A stretch of DNA of 64,000 nt from DAOUEO01 sp963763495 (GCA_963763495.1 CAVXOY010000017.1:1-64000), one strand, 5' to 3'; shown: positions 45,818 through 55,854, counted from the stretch's first letter. A program made the numbers and translations. Notes: generated by a model from the letters alone, not told the origin.

Positions 45818-47480
45818 ATGCGGGAAACCGGCTACTGGGATCGCCTTGCGAAGCAGCGCCTCTCACGCAGGGACACTCTCAAGGCGGGTGCGGCCGGTCT
45901 TGGCGCCGCCGCGCTTGCCCTCACGGGCTGCGGCGGAGGAGAAGAGAAGACCGCTGGGCGGGGGCACTCCCGCCGCTGAGGCCACACCCCAGTACGGCGG
46001 AGATTATGTTATCGGTCTCCCGGCCGACCCCGGCGGCCTCGACGTGCAGGAGAGCGTCACCGGCTACTGGTGCTCGGGCAACCTGAACGGCTACCTCCAT
46101 AGCATCAACGTCAAGGACCAGAGCATCATCCTCCAGATGGCGGAGAACGTCGAGCACGTCGACGATGTCACCTACGTCTGGAAGCTAAGGCCGGGCATCA
46201 AGTTCCACAACGTAGAGCCCACCTGGGGGCGCGAGGTCACCGCCGACGATGTCGTCTACAGCATGACCCGCCGGCGCGACGACCCCACGGGGATGAACGA
46301 CAAACAGCTCCTGCGGGACTTCACTGCCAGCTTCGAGGCAACTGATAAGTACACCTTCCGCCTCGTTACGACCCGCGCCTATTCTCCCGCTCTGGACGAG
46401 ATCGGTAACCCCAGCTACGCCATCATTCCCCACGAGGCGGTTGAGAAGTGGGGCGACCTGTCCCAGCATGCCGTTGGCTGCGGCGCCTTCATTCTCGAGG
46501 ACTACGTGAAGGCGGAGCGCCTTAGGATGCGCAAGAACCCCGAGTTCTATATGGCGGGCCGGCCTTTCCTGGACTCAATCGAGTACGTGTTCATCTCGGA
46601 CAACTCGACTCTCCTTCAGGCGTTCCGCACGGGGCGATTCGACGGGTTCGGCGGTTCTCTGGACAAGCTCACGGTGCAGGATCTGGAGAAGGAGGAGCAC
46701 ATCGTCGTCCGCAAGTCACCCAACTACTGGCTCCGCACGATCCTCCTGCGGGTAGACAGGCCGCCCTTCACCGACAAGAGGGTCTGGGAGGCCATCGACC
46801 TGACCGTGGACCGCCAGGACCTCATTGACAAGATGGCCTTCGGCGAGGGCAGGTTCAACGGGCCGGTCTCGCCTTACCTGGAATACTGGGCGCTACCCCA
46901 GGACGAGGTGCGCGAGTTCTACAAGGTGGACTTGACGAAAGCCAAACAGCTCCTGGCCGCCGCCGGCTACCCAGACGGATTCGAGGTGGACGCGCCGGTC
47001 ATGAGCGTGTTCAACCTCACAAAGGACGCCGAGATCGTCAGAGAGCACCTGGCGAAGATCGGCGTGACGCTGAACATCCAGCCCAAGGATATCGGGGTTC
47101 TATTGGCCCAGCACCTCTACCAGGGCGACTTCCAGATTCTCTGGTTCCAGAACTTACCTTACGTTGAGCCGGATAGGTCAATCGGCAACTGGTTCAGCAA
47201 GGGGATCGCCGGCATCAGCTTCACCGGTTACTACAGCCCCGAGATGGATGACTGGGTATGGAAAGAGCGGTCAGAGTTCGACCCCGAGAAACGGCGCCAG
47301 ATCGTCCATGATGCGCAACGGGCGATGATGCGGGAGCACGGACCTCAGATCAACAACTACACGCCGCAGAGCTGGGCGACCTCTTGGGACTGGGTGCATA
47401 CCCTCGCCGAGGAGGGAGGCGTCGGCCTGATCAGCCGGATATTCCTGGGCATCGACACCTGGATGACGGCGCGGCAGTAG
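45818..47480 (+). CDS. Family-5 ABC substrate-binding lipoprotein 5 (one frameshift)
   Basis: Fifth solute receptor. Leader GYWDRLAKQRLSRRDTLKAG with lipobox LTGC starts at ATG 45818 (AGGAGAG upstream). The frame breaks near 45955 in the linker (EEKTAG / GTPAAEATPQYGG). The remainder is intact: DYVIGLPADPGGLDVQESVT, YVWKLRPGIKFHNVEPTWGR, GCGAFILEDYVKAERLRM, RQDLIDKMAFGEGRFNGP. Joined length about 553 residues. Convergent with the DppC-type permease gene 52 bases downstream. Confidence 0.88.
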
Positions 47481-47532
47481 GCGTTCCCGCGCGCGACCAG
47501 CGGCCCCCAAACCCCGACCGAAAAACGACGCT

Positions 47533-48429
47533 CTAGTGAGTGGTGCCCCGCAGACGGGGATCGAAGATGTCCCTCATGGCGTCGCCGAGCATGTTGAAGG
47601 AGAGCACGGTCAGGCTGATCGCCGCCCCGGGGAAGAGCGCCATCCAGGGCGCGTGACGGAAGAACTCCTGGGCGTCGGCAAGGTCCTTTCCCCAGGAAGG
47701 CGTGGGGGGCGGGACACCCAGGCCGAGGAAGCTCAGCGCAGCGCCGAGCAGGGCAATCACCGGGATCATGATGCTTATGATGACGATGATCGGCGCGATG
47801 ACTTGGGGCAGGATGTGACGCACCATGATCCTCAATTGGGAAGCGCCGATCACGCGGGCCGCCTCGACATAGACGTTGTTCTTCTCCGCCAATACGGCGC
47901 CGCGGATGACCCGTGATGTCCCGGGAATGACCCCTATGATGAGGGCGATCGTTAGGGTCGATATCGAAGGGTTGAGAACGGCGGAGATTATTATCAGCAG
48001 GATCAGGGGCGGGAAGGCAAGCCAGGAATCGACAATCCGCTGGATCAAGAAATCGATTATGCCGCCCAAGTAGCCGGAGACCAGACCCAGCACCGTCGCC
48101 AGCGCCACGCCGGTGAACACCGACGTAAGGGCGATGCGCAGCTCGTAGGGCGTGGCAGAGATGACACGGCTAAGAACGTCACGACCGAGGCGGTCGGTCC
48201 CGAAGGGATGATCCAGCGTCGGGCGATGGAGGAGGGCAAAGTCCTGGTTCGTAGGGCTGTGAGGCGTGATCCAAGGGGCAAGGAGCGCTACTGCCAGCAG
48301 GAGTATGACGACTACAAAGCCGAACATGCCGAGCGGGTGACGGCGCAGCTTCAGCAGGAAATCGATGATCAGCGGCCGCGACGGCGGCATCACGCCATAC
48401 GCGTCGAGTGTCTCTGCCTCAGTGGCCAT
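47533..48429 (-). CDS. ABC transporter permease, DppC/OppC type
   Basis: 298 residues. N-terminal OppC-type helix (HPLGMFGFVVVILLLAVALL), extracytoplasmic segment with HPFGTDRLGRDVLSRVI, then five helices and the ATPase-contact EAA loop EAARVIGASQLRIMVRHILP. Ends with LGDAMRDIFDPRLRG, typical of the family. Pairs with the DppB-type permease upstream (15-base gap). The natural partners are the nearby family-5 binding proteins; the ATPase must be encoded elsewhere. Confidence 0.93.
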   Translation of the reverse strand: MATEAETLDAYGVMPPSRPLIIDFLLKLRRHPLGMFGFVVVILLLAVALLAPWITPHSPTNQDFALLHRPTLDHPFGTDRLGRDVLSRVISATPYELRIALTSVFTGVALATVLGLVSGYLGGIIDFLIQRIVDSWLAFPPLILLIIISAVLNPSISTLTIALIIGVIPGTSRVIRGAVLAEKNNVYVEAARVIGASQLRIMVRHILPQVIAPIIVIISIMIPVIALLGAALSFLGLGVPPPTPSWGKDLADAQEFFRHAPWMALFPGAAISLTVLSFNMLGDAMRDIFDPRLRGTTH

Positions 48430-48444
48430 TGCTCATAACCTCAG

Positions 48445-49407
48445 CTAAGCGTAGCGGATTCGCGGGTCAAACCAGACGTAGGCGACATCGATGGCAAGGT
48501 TGACAAACGAATAGACAACGGCCATCAGCAAGGCGATCGCCTGCACTCCCAGGTAGTCGCGGCCGAGGATGGATTCGATTGTGAAAAGGCCGATCCCCGG
48601 CAGGACGAAGATCTTCTCGACGATTACGGTTCCTCCCATGAGGCCCGCGATCTGGAGCCCGACGATGGTCACCACCGGTATGACGCCATTCCTGAGGACA
48701 TGCCTCCAGACGATTGTCCTCTCCCGGAGTCCCTTCGACCAGGCAGTGCGAATATAGTCCTGACGCAGCACCTCCAGCACGGAGGAGCGGGTGAGGCGCA
48801 TGATACCCGCTGCCCCCGGTATGCCCATTGCCAAAGCGGGCAGCGTGAACTGCTGCAGGTTGGTGGTGGGATCACTGAAGAAGGGACGGTACCCAAAAGG
48901 AGGCGTCCAGTTGAACCAGATGGCAGGTAACAGAATGAAGAGGGCGCCCAAGAAGAACACAGGGATAGATAAGCCCAGGACGGCGGTGGTCCGGGTAACG
49001 AAATCGAGGAAGGTGTTGGGGCGTACACCGGCGATGACCCCGATAGGGATCGCCAGGCAGACCATGACCATGATGGACAAGACCATTAGCTCGATGGTAA
49101 CAGGCAGCCGGCGGGCCAGTTCGTCCCGCACCGGCGTCCTGTGGAAGTAGGACTTGCCGAAGTCCCCCTTAAGCAAGCCACCGACCCATTCGCCGTATTG
49201 CCCAAACGGGGGATGCCAGTCGAACAGCGGCTCGTCGAGGCCATAGTTTTGGCGAAACTCAGCGAGGGATTCCTCCGTTGCGCTGGCGCCAAGAGCCACC
49301 TGGGCGACGTCCCCCGGCACCATGCGCATCAGGATGAAGGTAATGAGGGAGACACCAATTAGAACAGGGATGAAGTAGATGATACGCCGAACGATGTACT
49401 GGGTCAT
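48445..49407 (-). CDS. ABC transporter permease, DppB/OppB type
   Basis: 320 residues, six helices. Family marks: N-terminal IVRRIIYFIPVLIGVSLITF, MVPGDVAQVALG, GDFGKSYFHRTPVRDELARR, and the EAA-type loop EVLRQDYIRTAWSKGLRERT followed by IVWRHVLRNGVIP. Forms the heterodimeric channel with the DppC-type protein. A possible minus-strand promoter (TTGAAC, 17 bases, TAGTAT) lies near 49490-49520. Confidence 0.93.
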   Translation of the reverse strand: MTQYIVRRIIYFIPVLIGVSLITFILMRMVPGDVAQVALGASATEESLAEFRQNYGLDEPLFDWHPPFGQYGEWVGGLLKGDFGKSYFHRTPVRDELARRLPVTIELMVLSIMVMVCLAIPIGVIAGVRPNTFLDFVTRTTAVLGLSIPVFFLGALFILLPAIWFNWTPPFGYRPFFSDPTTNLQQFTLPALAMGIPGAAGIMRLTRSSVLEVLRQDYIRTAWSKGLRERTIVWRHVLRNGVIPVVTIVGLQIAGLMGGTVIVEKIFVLPGIGLFTIESILGRDYLGVQAIALLMAVVYSFVNLAIDVAYVWFDPRIRYA

Positions 49408-49562
49408 TGATGCGCCCCTGCACGGCGCGTACTTCCCATCTCTTGTGACAACACGGGCCTGCTACGCCACCATTGCGAGTATACTAAGCCGTCGCCATCC
49501 CAAGTTCAAGGGCCTGTACTCGTTCAGTACATTGGTGACGCTACCCCGCGTGCCGCCGTCCC

Positions 49563-50192
49563 CTACTCCTGAATCAGGAGCGCCCGCGCCGGCGCGCCTT
49601 CACTCCCTTCGATAAGCAGGGGAAGACAGATGAGCTGATAAGCTCCCGGCTCTACGGCCCGCAAGTCGAGACCTTCGAGTATCACGACCCCGGCCTCCAG
49701 CAATGTGCGGTGCGGCGGCACCGGGTCATTCATGGGAGCGACGGAAAGGTAGTCGATACCCAGCAGTCGCACCCCCTGGGAAACGAGAACACGGGCAGCG
49801 TCCTCCGTCACACCGAAGAAATCGGGGGAGAACTCGCCGCGCTCCCATAGCTTGGAGTTGGGCGTCTTGAACAGCAGGCGTTCGACTCGATCAGGGATGT
49901 CGAGCCGCCGCAGAGTCGCCGCATCGATGTCCGCCGTTATGGTGGTGGCGTCGACCACGTAGGCAGGGCCGATCATGATTTCGAGGGGCAGCGCATCCAC
50001 GCCGGCCGCACCGTCGATAAAGTGCAGAGGCGCGTCGATGTGCGTGCCGGTGTGGACACCGATATCCAACCGGCTCAGGTTGTACAAGTCCCCGCCGGCA
50101 ATCGAGAGCATGCGTTCCAGGCGCACGCCCGAGTCGCCCTCATAGACGATCATCCCGGGGCGCACCGGTACCGAGATATCGAGAATCTTCAT
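49563..50192 (-). CDS. Cyclase/kynurenine-formamidase-like metal hydrolase
   Basis: 209 residues from ATG 50192 (MKILDISVPVRPGM), chosen because GGAG lies 9-10 bases upstream. The metal-binding motif HTGTHIDAPLHF is intact, followed by YVVDATTITADIDAATLR and a C-terminal GIDYLSVAPMNDP. Family members hydrolyse N-formylkynurenine or cyclic amides/esters; the precise substrate is unknown. Follows the acyl-CoA dehydrogenase gene by 43 bases on the same strand. Confidence 0.85.
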   Translation of the reverse strand: MKILDISVPVRPGMIVYEGDSGVRLERMLSIAGGDLYNLSRLDIGVHTGTHIDAPLHFIDGAAGVDALPLEIMIGPAYVVDATTITADIDAATLRRLDIPDRVERLLFKTPNSKLWERGEFSPDFFGVTEDAARVLVSQGVRLLGIDYLSVAPMNDPVPPHRTLLEAGVVILEGLDLRAVEPGAYQLICLPLLIEGSEGAPARALLIQE

Positions 50193-50235
50193 CCAACCAC
50201 GCTCCAATCAGATTCGAGAGTCGTGAGAGAAAGCG

Positions 50236-51483
50236 CTAGAGGTAGGCGCCAAGCATTTGCCGCGAGGCGACGAGGGCCAGAGTATCATTCGCCCCGTCCT
50301 CGATCATTGCCGCGCGGGCATCCCGGAACAGCTTCTCGACCAGGAAGTCCTTGGACAGACCGTAGCCACCGAAGAGCTGCACGGCATCGCTCGCCACCTC
50401 AAAGGCAACCTGGGTGCAGTAGACCTTGGCCATGATGGCATAGCGGCACTGCGGCGGCGCGGCGGCACTGTTGTATGCGGTCACGGCGCGTGAAAGCTGC
50501 CTGGCCGATTCCACCTTCGTGAACATATCGAAGAGCTTCCGCTGCACCAATTGGTGTTCGCAAAGCGGTTTGCCCCCTTGCACCCGCTGCTTGCAGTAGG
50601 TCATCGCCTCTTCGAAGGCAGCCCGGGCCACACCGGTAAACACCGGCGCCATGACGCTGTTGGCGCCGGTCAGCACCAATTCTCCCAACAAGCCGTACGC
50701 CTCCGGTTCCACAACCACATACTCTTTGGGTATGCGGACATCGTCAAAGTAGATCTCGCCCTGATTGAGAGCGCGCTGCCCCAGCTTGTCGAGCGGTTTG
50801 CCTCGGGAGACACCGGGGAGGTCGAGGGGGACAATTGCTATGCCGCTGGCCATCATGCCCTGCGAGCGGTCGATAGCGAAGTGGACCATGGCATGGGTAG
50901 CGATGGTGCCGTTGGAGACCCACGCCGCCTTTCCGCCATTGATGATCCAGTCGTCGCCATCGCGTCGCGCCGCTGTGTCGAACCCAACGCTGGGATCATT
51001 GAACTGCTCTGTCCCGAAAGCCAGGCAGTCGGAGCCATGCTGGGGCTCAGTGATAGCCCAGCAGCCGATGTACTTGCCCTCTCTGTCCTCCATGTAGGGC
51101 GTGACGATGTCATCCATGACGCGCTGGTTGCCGCCCAGCATGGCGATGACCAGTCCCAGTGAGAAGGGCGAACGCGATACGTCGAGGCCGATGGCGATGT
51201 CGGCCGCTCCCCAGCCCATCTCCTCGCGGATGATGTGATGTTCAAGGCCACCGAGGCTGACATCACCGAGATTCCCCGATACCAGCGCCAAGTGGTACTC
51301 CAACTCGTGGAACTTGCGGAATACGTCCCAGAGGGCGGAGCCTTTCCGGATCACGTCCTCCGGATCGGCAAGCTTGTCTAGCTGGACGCTCGCCGGCCTT
51401 ATTACGTTGGCAGCGAAGCGATGAAACTCCTCCTTGAGGGAAAGCTGAGTGGACGTGAGATCGGGGTTGAGGTCCAGATACAT
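50236..51483 (-). CDS. Acyl-CoA dehydrogenase family protein
   Basis: 415 residues from ATG 51483, preferred over the ATG four codons earlier because GGAGAGG precedes it. FAD-binding segments GCWAITEPQHGSDCLAF and DWIINGGKAAWVSNG, the middle beta domain, then the helical domain with QLFGGYGLSKDFLVEKLFRD. A glutamate in MIEDGANDTLAL aligns with the catalytic base position of medium-chain enzymes. Would oxidise an acyl-CoA and pass electrons to ETF. Probable operon with the cyclase gene downstream. Confidence 0.9.
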   Translation of the reverse strand: MYLDLNPDLTSTQLSLKEEFHRFAANVIRPASVQLDKLADPEDVIRKGSALWDVFRKFHELEYHLALVSGNLGDVSLGGLEHHIIREEMGWGAADIAIGLDVSRSPFSLGLVIAMLGGNQRVMDDIVTPYMEDREGKYIGCWAITEPQHGSDCLAFGTEQFNDPSVGFDTAARRDGDDWIINGGKAAWVSNGTIATHAMVHFAIDRSQGMMASGIAIVPLDLPGVSRGKPLDKLGQRALNQGEIYFDDVRIPKEYVVVEPEAYGLLGELVLTGANSVMAPVFTGVARAAFEEAMTYCKQRVQGGKPLCEHQLVQRKLFDMFTKVESARQLSRAVTAYNSAAAPPQCRYAIMAKVYCTQVAFEVASDAVQLFGGYGLSKDFLVEKLFRDARAAMIEDGANDTLALVASRQMLGAYL

Positions 51484-51778
51484 GACCCTCTCCATCCTTC
51501 GTTCTTCAACCCTCGTTTGCGGGCATCATCGCACCAAGCGCCGAAGGACGCAATCGATTCAGTCAAAGTCAGCTCCAATCTGCCGACCGATCCGGGCACG
51601 CTCTTGAGGTGGGCCCAAGCTATCAGCGCCTCAGCCCAACATCCCTCTTGACAAGCGCCTGCCCTTGCCCGAAGATTGCCAAGCCGGGACTACGATGACC
51701 GGCCACGATGCCCCCTGTGCGAATCCGGCCGGATTTCGGCGCCCAAGAACGTTGCTGTCTAGAAGAGGAAGAGAGCCA

Positions 51779-52319
51779 ATGGACTGCCCCAAATGCCACA
51801 AACCCCTTGAGACCGTATCTATCGGTCACGTCCGGGTCGAGCGCTGCCCCCAGTGCGCCGGCACCTGGTATGACAAGAAGGAGCTGCGGGTACTGAAGGA
51901 CAAGGAGTCCCACGGCGACTATTCCTGGATGGACTTCGACCTGTGGAAGGACGCTGACAAGTTCCGGGCGCGGCGCCAGCAGCGCTACTCTTGCCCCCGC
52001 GACGGACAGCCGCTAACGACAGTACACTACGGCGAATCGCCCATTGCCGTAGACATATGCTCCCAGTGCAACGGTATTTGGCTGGACAAAGACGAGTATG
52101 GAGAGATCGTCCGGTATCTCAAGAGACGGCGGACAGCAGAACTCCCCGGTGACTATCTCAATGATATTCGAGAGGAATTAGTCGAGTCTGTTCGAAGCCC
52201 GCGAGGGCCCGCTGAAAGCGATGCGGGACGTCGGCAAGATCCTGTATCTGCTGGAGTTGCGCTTCGTGGTCGAGCACCCAGGCCTAGCTCGTATTCTCCC
52301 AGGGCTGCCGAAGTTCTAG
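51779..52319 (+). CDS. TFIIB-type zinc-ribbon protein (C-terminal frameshift)
   Basis: About 180 residues. Two zinc-ribbon units: MDCPKCHKPLETVSI...CPQCAGTWYDKKEL and CPRDGQPLTTV...CSQCNGIWLDKDEY (zf-TFIIB family). The frame from the start stays open to 52576, but near 52187 a one-base shift gives SLFEAREGPLKAMRDVGKIL and RFVVEHPGLARILPGLPKF with a stop at 52319, which looks like real protein. The longer tail overlaps the convergent GGDEF gene and is low-complexity. Function unknown. Confidence 0.72.
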
Positions 52320-52374
52320 CGACTAGGGCTCTCGCCGTACGAAAGGAGCCGCGGCCGGAGCCAGCGGCGGGTAA

Positions 52375-53280
52375 TCACAGCCAGGCGCCTGTCCAGCGTT
52401 CCCGCCGTTTGTTTCTTTCCTCTTTGTCAGCTTCCAAGCTGCGACGGGCGCGGGCCACCAACTCCTCGGAACTGGTTTCGCCTTCCATGCTCGCTGCCAC
52501 GCCGATACACATCCCTACCCAGAGAGTGACTTCCTGCCCATTCACGGACAGGGCCGCGGGCTGCCGGGTCACGTAGTGCTCGAGGCGCTCTGCAAACGCG
52601 ACGGCGCCCTCCTTGTCGCATTCCAGCAAGATCAGGGCGAACTCATCATCGTGCAGCCGCGTCGCCACGTCGGAGGCGCGCTTCACGGACTCCAGCACCC
52701 TGGCGATGTGGGCGAGCACGGCGTCACCACCCGGCTCACCATACGTTTGGTTGACAGAGGCCAGAGCATTAACATCGATGAGCGCCAGAGATACGGGGGT
52801 CCCATAGCGCCGCATCCGCTTGTGTTCTTCTTTGATTCGCAGCCAGAAGTACTTTTCGTCGGGCAGCCCGGTAACGGTATCAAGGACCGACGGCTCGACT
52901 GTCCGGACAATCCCTTCTTTGATCGCCCGCAGCCTGTACACGGTCAGCAGGCAGAGCACCAGGACGACCATCATGATGACGATGCTCACCGCCGCCAGAT
53001 CAGGAACTTCCTTGGTTGTGCCGATCAAATCCAGCAGCAAGGTAGCGACGACCAGCGCCGTCACCGCCGTCAAATACCGCTTGAGGTCCTTGAGCTCAGT
53101 GGAGGATTTCTCAGCCGCGACCACGGGACTCATCCGGCGCGGCGTGGGGTCTTTGGCCTTCCCCCAGCCGGGAGGCCCTTCCAGCAAAGTCCCACGACGA
53201 TCCGAGGGGGCGTCGGCGGCAGGCTGACGCTGCCCTTCCCCATCCTGATGTCGCTCCACCATGACTGCGACCCCCTTCAC
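52375..53280 (-). CDS. GGDEF-domain protein with degenerate signature, membrane-bound
   Basis: 301 residues. Polar N-terminus (1-60), two hydrophobic helices (about 68-88 and 95-115), then a GGDEF domain from about 130: DTVTGLPDEKYFWLRIKEEH, PVSLALIDVNALASVNQTYG, and the signature position reads LHDDEFAL instead of GG(D/E)EF. The two glycines that bind the GTP phosphates are replaced by His and Asp, so diguanylate cyclase activity is doubtful; it may be a c-di-GMP or GTP sensor. GTG start, and the N-terminus is uncertain. Confidence 0.8.
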   Translation of the reverse strand: MKGVAVMVERHQDGEGQRQPAADAPSDRRGTLLEGPPGWGKAKDPTPRRMSPVVAAEKSSTELKDLKRYLTAVTALVVATLLLDLIGTTKEVPDLAAVSIVIMMVVLVLCLLTVYRLRAIKEGIVRTVEPSVLDTVTGLPDEKYFWLRIKEEHKRMRRYGTPVSLALIDVNALASVNQTYGEPGGDAVLAHIARVLESVKRASDVATRLHDDEFALILLECDKEGAVAFAERLEHYVTRQPAALSVNGQEVTLWVGMCIGVAASMEGETSSEELVARARRSLEADKEERNKRRERWTGAWL

Positions 53281-53445
53281 ACCCTACCATTCGAATAATC
53301 GGCCAATGTCCCCTTAACTGTTAGCAAGAGAGTATCGGGATTCTGATTCAAGTCGCCGGGCATCAGTCGACGCCACGCCGGCGGTATCGACGCTCTACTT
53401 CAGCGGTAGGTGCGCAGGAAGATCAGGATGGGAAGGCAGACGGGC

Positions 53446-53961
53446 TCAGGGCGACCAGGTCACGCCGCCGCAGCGCAGGATGAGATGGCCGCCGCCGGTA
53501 TCCGGGAACTCTCCCGTCTCGATGAGCGCCCAGGTCGCTTGACGGTTCGCCGGCGCGTCCTGCATCAGGAGAAACTGGTCAACGCTTCCCGATTTGACGG
53601 TGACGATGCCCACGATAGTCACGTCGCTGAGCTTGAACACCTCAGGGGCGCCCTCGGACTGCGGGCAAGCGGCGCTGCTGCGGACAAGGTACAGATAGCC
53701 GTCCATCCCATAGGCAGGCGGCCGGCCGAAGTCGTCGCCCTTGACCCACAGATTGACATACCCCGCCGGCGGCCAGACATCGCCGGGGTCCGCCGCGAAG
53801 GCGCGAATCCAGGTGTTGTCGCGTCCGATGCCGCTCAGGTCGTTGGCAACGCGCAGATCGCCGTAGCCCACCTGCCGGCAGGCGATCGCGGCCAGGGCGA
53901 GGAGGACGAGAGCCGGCAGCGCGAGCCACCAGGAACGATGTCGACGAATACCTAGAGCCAT
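53446..53961 (-). CDS. Hypothetical lipoprotein
   Basis: 171 residues, no family recognised. N-terminal signal SWWLALPALVLLALAAIAC with a lipobox-like end. The mature part is a compact, probably beta-rich domain containing DNTWIRAFAADPGDVWPPAG, VNLWVKGDDFG and a C-terminal HLILRCGGVTW. AGGAGG precedes the ATG by six bases. Lies between a GGDEF gene and a divergent DUF362 gene. Confidence 0.65.
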   Translation of the reverse strand: MALGIRRHRSWWLALPALVLLALAAIACRQVGYGDLRVANDLSGIGRDNTWIRAFAADPGDVWPPAGYVNLWVKGDDFGRPPAYGMDGYLYLVRSSAACPQSEGAPEVFKLSDVTIVGIVTVKSGSVDQFLLMQDAPANRQATWALIETGEFPDTGGGHLILRCGGVTWSP

Positions 53962-54066
53962 TGCTGTTCCTCCTTGCTACGGACGATCCTCGCGCCGATT
54001 TCGAGAGCCAGTATACACGAGGGGACACGGCCCGCAACCACCGGCTCGCGGCGAGAGCACGGCCTA

Positions 54067-54096
54067 TTGGCAAGCAGCAACGCACAGGAGTATACT
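54067..54096 (+). promoter_or_regulatory. Promoter of the DUF362 gene
   Basis: TTGGCA and TATACT with an 18-base spacer, about 58 bases upstream of the ATG. Shares TTGGCA and AGTATACT with the promoter at 43968. Confidence 0.55.
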
Positions 54097-54153
54097 GAGC
54101 GACACCCCCGCAGGCAGAGCTAGACTCGCTGCCCAACGGCGGCGACCGAGGAG

Positions 54154-55470
54154 ATGAGCTTGCCGGCCACGCGACCAACCGTCACAATCGCCGACACGAC
54201 CGGCGGCCTGCCCGCCGCGTTCGAGGCTATCTTCGCGCCCTACGGCGGCGTCGCTAACGTCATCCCTGCCGGCAGCAAGGTTTATGTCAAGCCCAACGGC
54301 GTCTACTTCTCCCCGGAAACGCACACAGACCCAATGGTAGTCGATGCCCTGTTCGCCTGGCTGGGCGACCACGGCTACCGGCGGCTGGCCCTGATGGAGA
54401 ACGCCACCCACGGCGTCGCCACCCGCCTTGTCTTCGCGGCGATCGGCTATGCCGACGTCGCCCGCCGCCACGGCGCCGAGGCGGTCTACCTGGACGAGGG
54501 AGACACGGCTTCCTACACGCTGGAGGACGAGGAAACCCCGATACGCATCTCCCGCCGGTTCTACGAGACGTTCGTCGACCCGGCGCGGTCGCCCGGCAAC
54601 TTCTACCTGACCCTGCCCAAGCTGAAGACCCACTCCATGACGACGGTGACGCTGGGCGTGAAGAACCAGCAGGCGTTCCCGATCCACGAAGACCGCATGC
54701 ACTTTCACACCCACGACACGCTGCACGTCCGTCTCGCCCGCCTCTACCGGATGGCGCAGCCCGACTTCTGCATCATCGAGGGGATAACGGCGATCGCCCA
54801 CGGGAACGTGCCGCCGCGGACCCTGCTGAACGAGTGCAGCACTCGCCTAGACATCCTCATCGGCGGCCGCGATACGGTGGCGGTGGATACGGTCGGCGCG
54901 AAGGTGATGGGATACGGCATCGAGGAGGTCGAGCACCTGCGCCTGGTCGCGGAATGGGGACTGGGCGAGGGCGATCTCAGCCACATCGAGGTCATCGGCG
55001 ACCTCAGCCGCTTCCAGACGCGCTTTCCCTACGCCCTCCTGCGGCGCTTCCACCCCGACGTGCGCATCGTCGAGGGGCGGGAGCGGGCCTGCGTCGAGGG
55101 CTGCAAGGGGAACACCGAATGCGTCCTGGAGATACTGACCAACGACTACGCCGGTCAGGGCGGCTTCAGCATCGTCTTCGGCAAGGGTCTTGAGGAGAGC
55201 GACCTGGATGATTTGCAGGGCGACATCCTGGTCGTCGGGCCGTGCGCTATCGGCGAGCAGGGGGCGGAGCTGCGGCGGCGCTATCCCAACCGCCGGATCA
55301 TCGAGGTGAACGCCCACAACGACCTGCGCGGCATAACCGCCGGGCTGACCACGCTGATGAAGGTCAGGCCGGTGAGCATGGTGCCTCTGAACCCGCTGCG
55401 CTCGCTGTGGTTATTCGGGCAGGCGAAGCTACACGGGCTCAACTCGCGCGTGCCGCCGCTGTTGGGGTGA
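54154..55470 (+). CDS. DUF362 domain-containing protein
   Basis: 438 residues, intact, GAGGAG just before the ATG. Family features: KVYVKPNGVYFSPETHTDP, ATHGVATRLVFAAIGYADVA, LTLPKLKTHSMTTVTLGVKN (the most conserved DUF362 block), CIIEGITAIAHGNVPPRT and GGRDTVAVDTVGAKVMGY. A cysteine group ERACVEGCKGNTEC sits near residue 310. DUF362 proteins are often found with iron-sulfur or Ni-enzyme biology, but no activity is established. No signal peptide. Confidence 0.85.
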   Translation: MSLPATRPTVTIADTTGGLPAAFEAIFAPYGGVANVIPAGSKVYVKPNGVYFSPETHTDPMVVDALFAWLGDHGYRRLALMENATHGVATRLVFAAIGYADVARRHGAEAVYLDEGDTASYTLEDEETPIRISRRFYETFVDPARSPGNFYLTLPKLKTHSMTTVTLGVKNQQAFPIHEDRMHFHTHDTLHVRLARLYRMAQPDFCIIEGITAIAHGNVPPRTLLNECSTRLDILIGGRDTVAVDTVGAKVMGYGIEEVEHLRLVAEWGLGEGDLSHIEVIGDLSRFQTRFPYALLRRFHPDVRIVEGRERACVEGCKGNTECVLEILTNDYAGQGGFSIVFGKGLEESDLDDLQGDILVVGPCAIGEQGAELRRRYPNRRIIEVNAHNDLRGITAGLTTLMKVRPVSMVPLNPLRSLWLFGQAKLHGLNSRVPPLLG

Positions 55471-55576
55471 CCGGCCTGAGCAGCCCTCTCACCACGCGGC
55501 TGTCCTGCAGCTACCCTGAAGCGCTACTCGTTGCCCGACGTGCCGTGTGCGTCTCTGCACCGCTTGTCCTACCATC

Positions 55577-55854
55577 TCAAGACGATCCTTTGTTGTCGCG
55601 ATTCACCCACGCGAACGCGAGAGTCACAAAGACACCAATGGTTGCTCCAAGAAGCGATGCGAAGAACACCAATCAACAAAAGTCTCGGCGATCCTGGAGA
55701 TCAGCAGACTGAAGACCATGCTACCACCCCAGACGATAACCTCCTGCCCATTCCCAGGTTTGAGGTAGGACGCAAGGAGAAACGTTATTCCGAGAATCAA
55801 GATTCCGCCGCAATAGAACCAGAGCTCTGCAGCACGGTTTCTCCTTCCAGTCAC
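55577..55854 (-). CDS. Small three-helix membrane protein, unknown (one frameshift)
   Basis: About 90 residues. Two hydrophobic segments (LWFYCGGILILGITFLLASY and VIVWGGSMVFSLLISRIAE) in one frame are followed, after a break near 55675, by a third (LVFFASLLGATIGVFVTLAF) in another, ending FAWVNRDNKGSS. The pieces look like one small membrane protein. No family recognised. It lies at the end of the decayed oxidoreductase region, so it may itself be a remnant. Confidence 0.4.

Noticed and set aside
52319..52576. Longer C-terminus of the zinc-ribbon protein
   Set aside because: The extension is Arg/Ser/Pro-rich and antisense to the GGDEF gene, while a one-base shift yields a sensible shorter ending.
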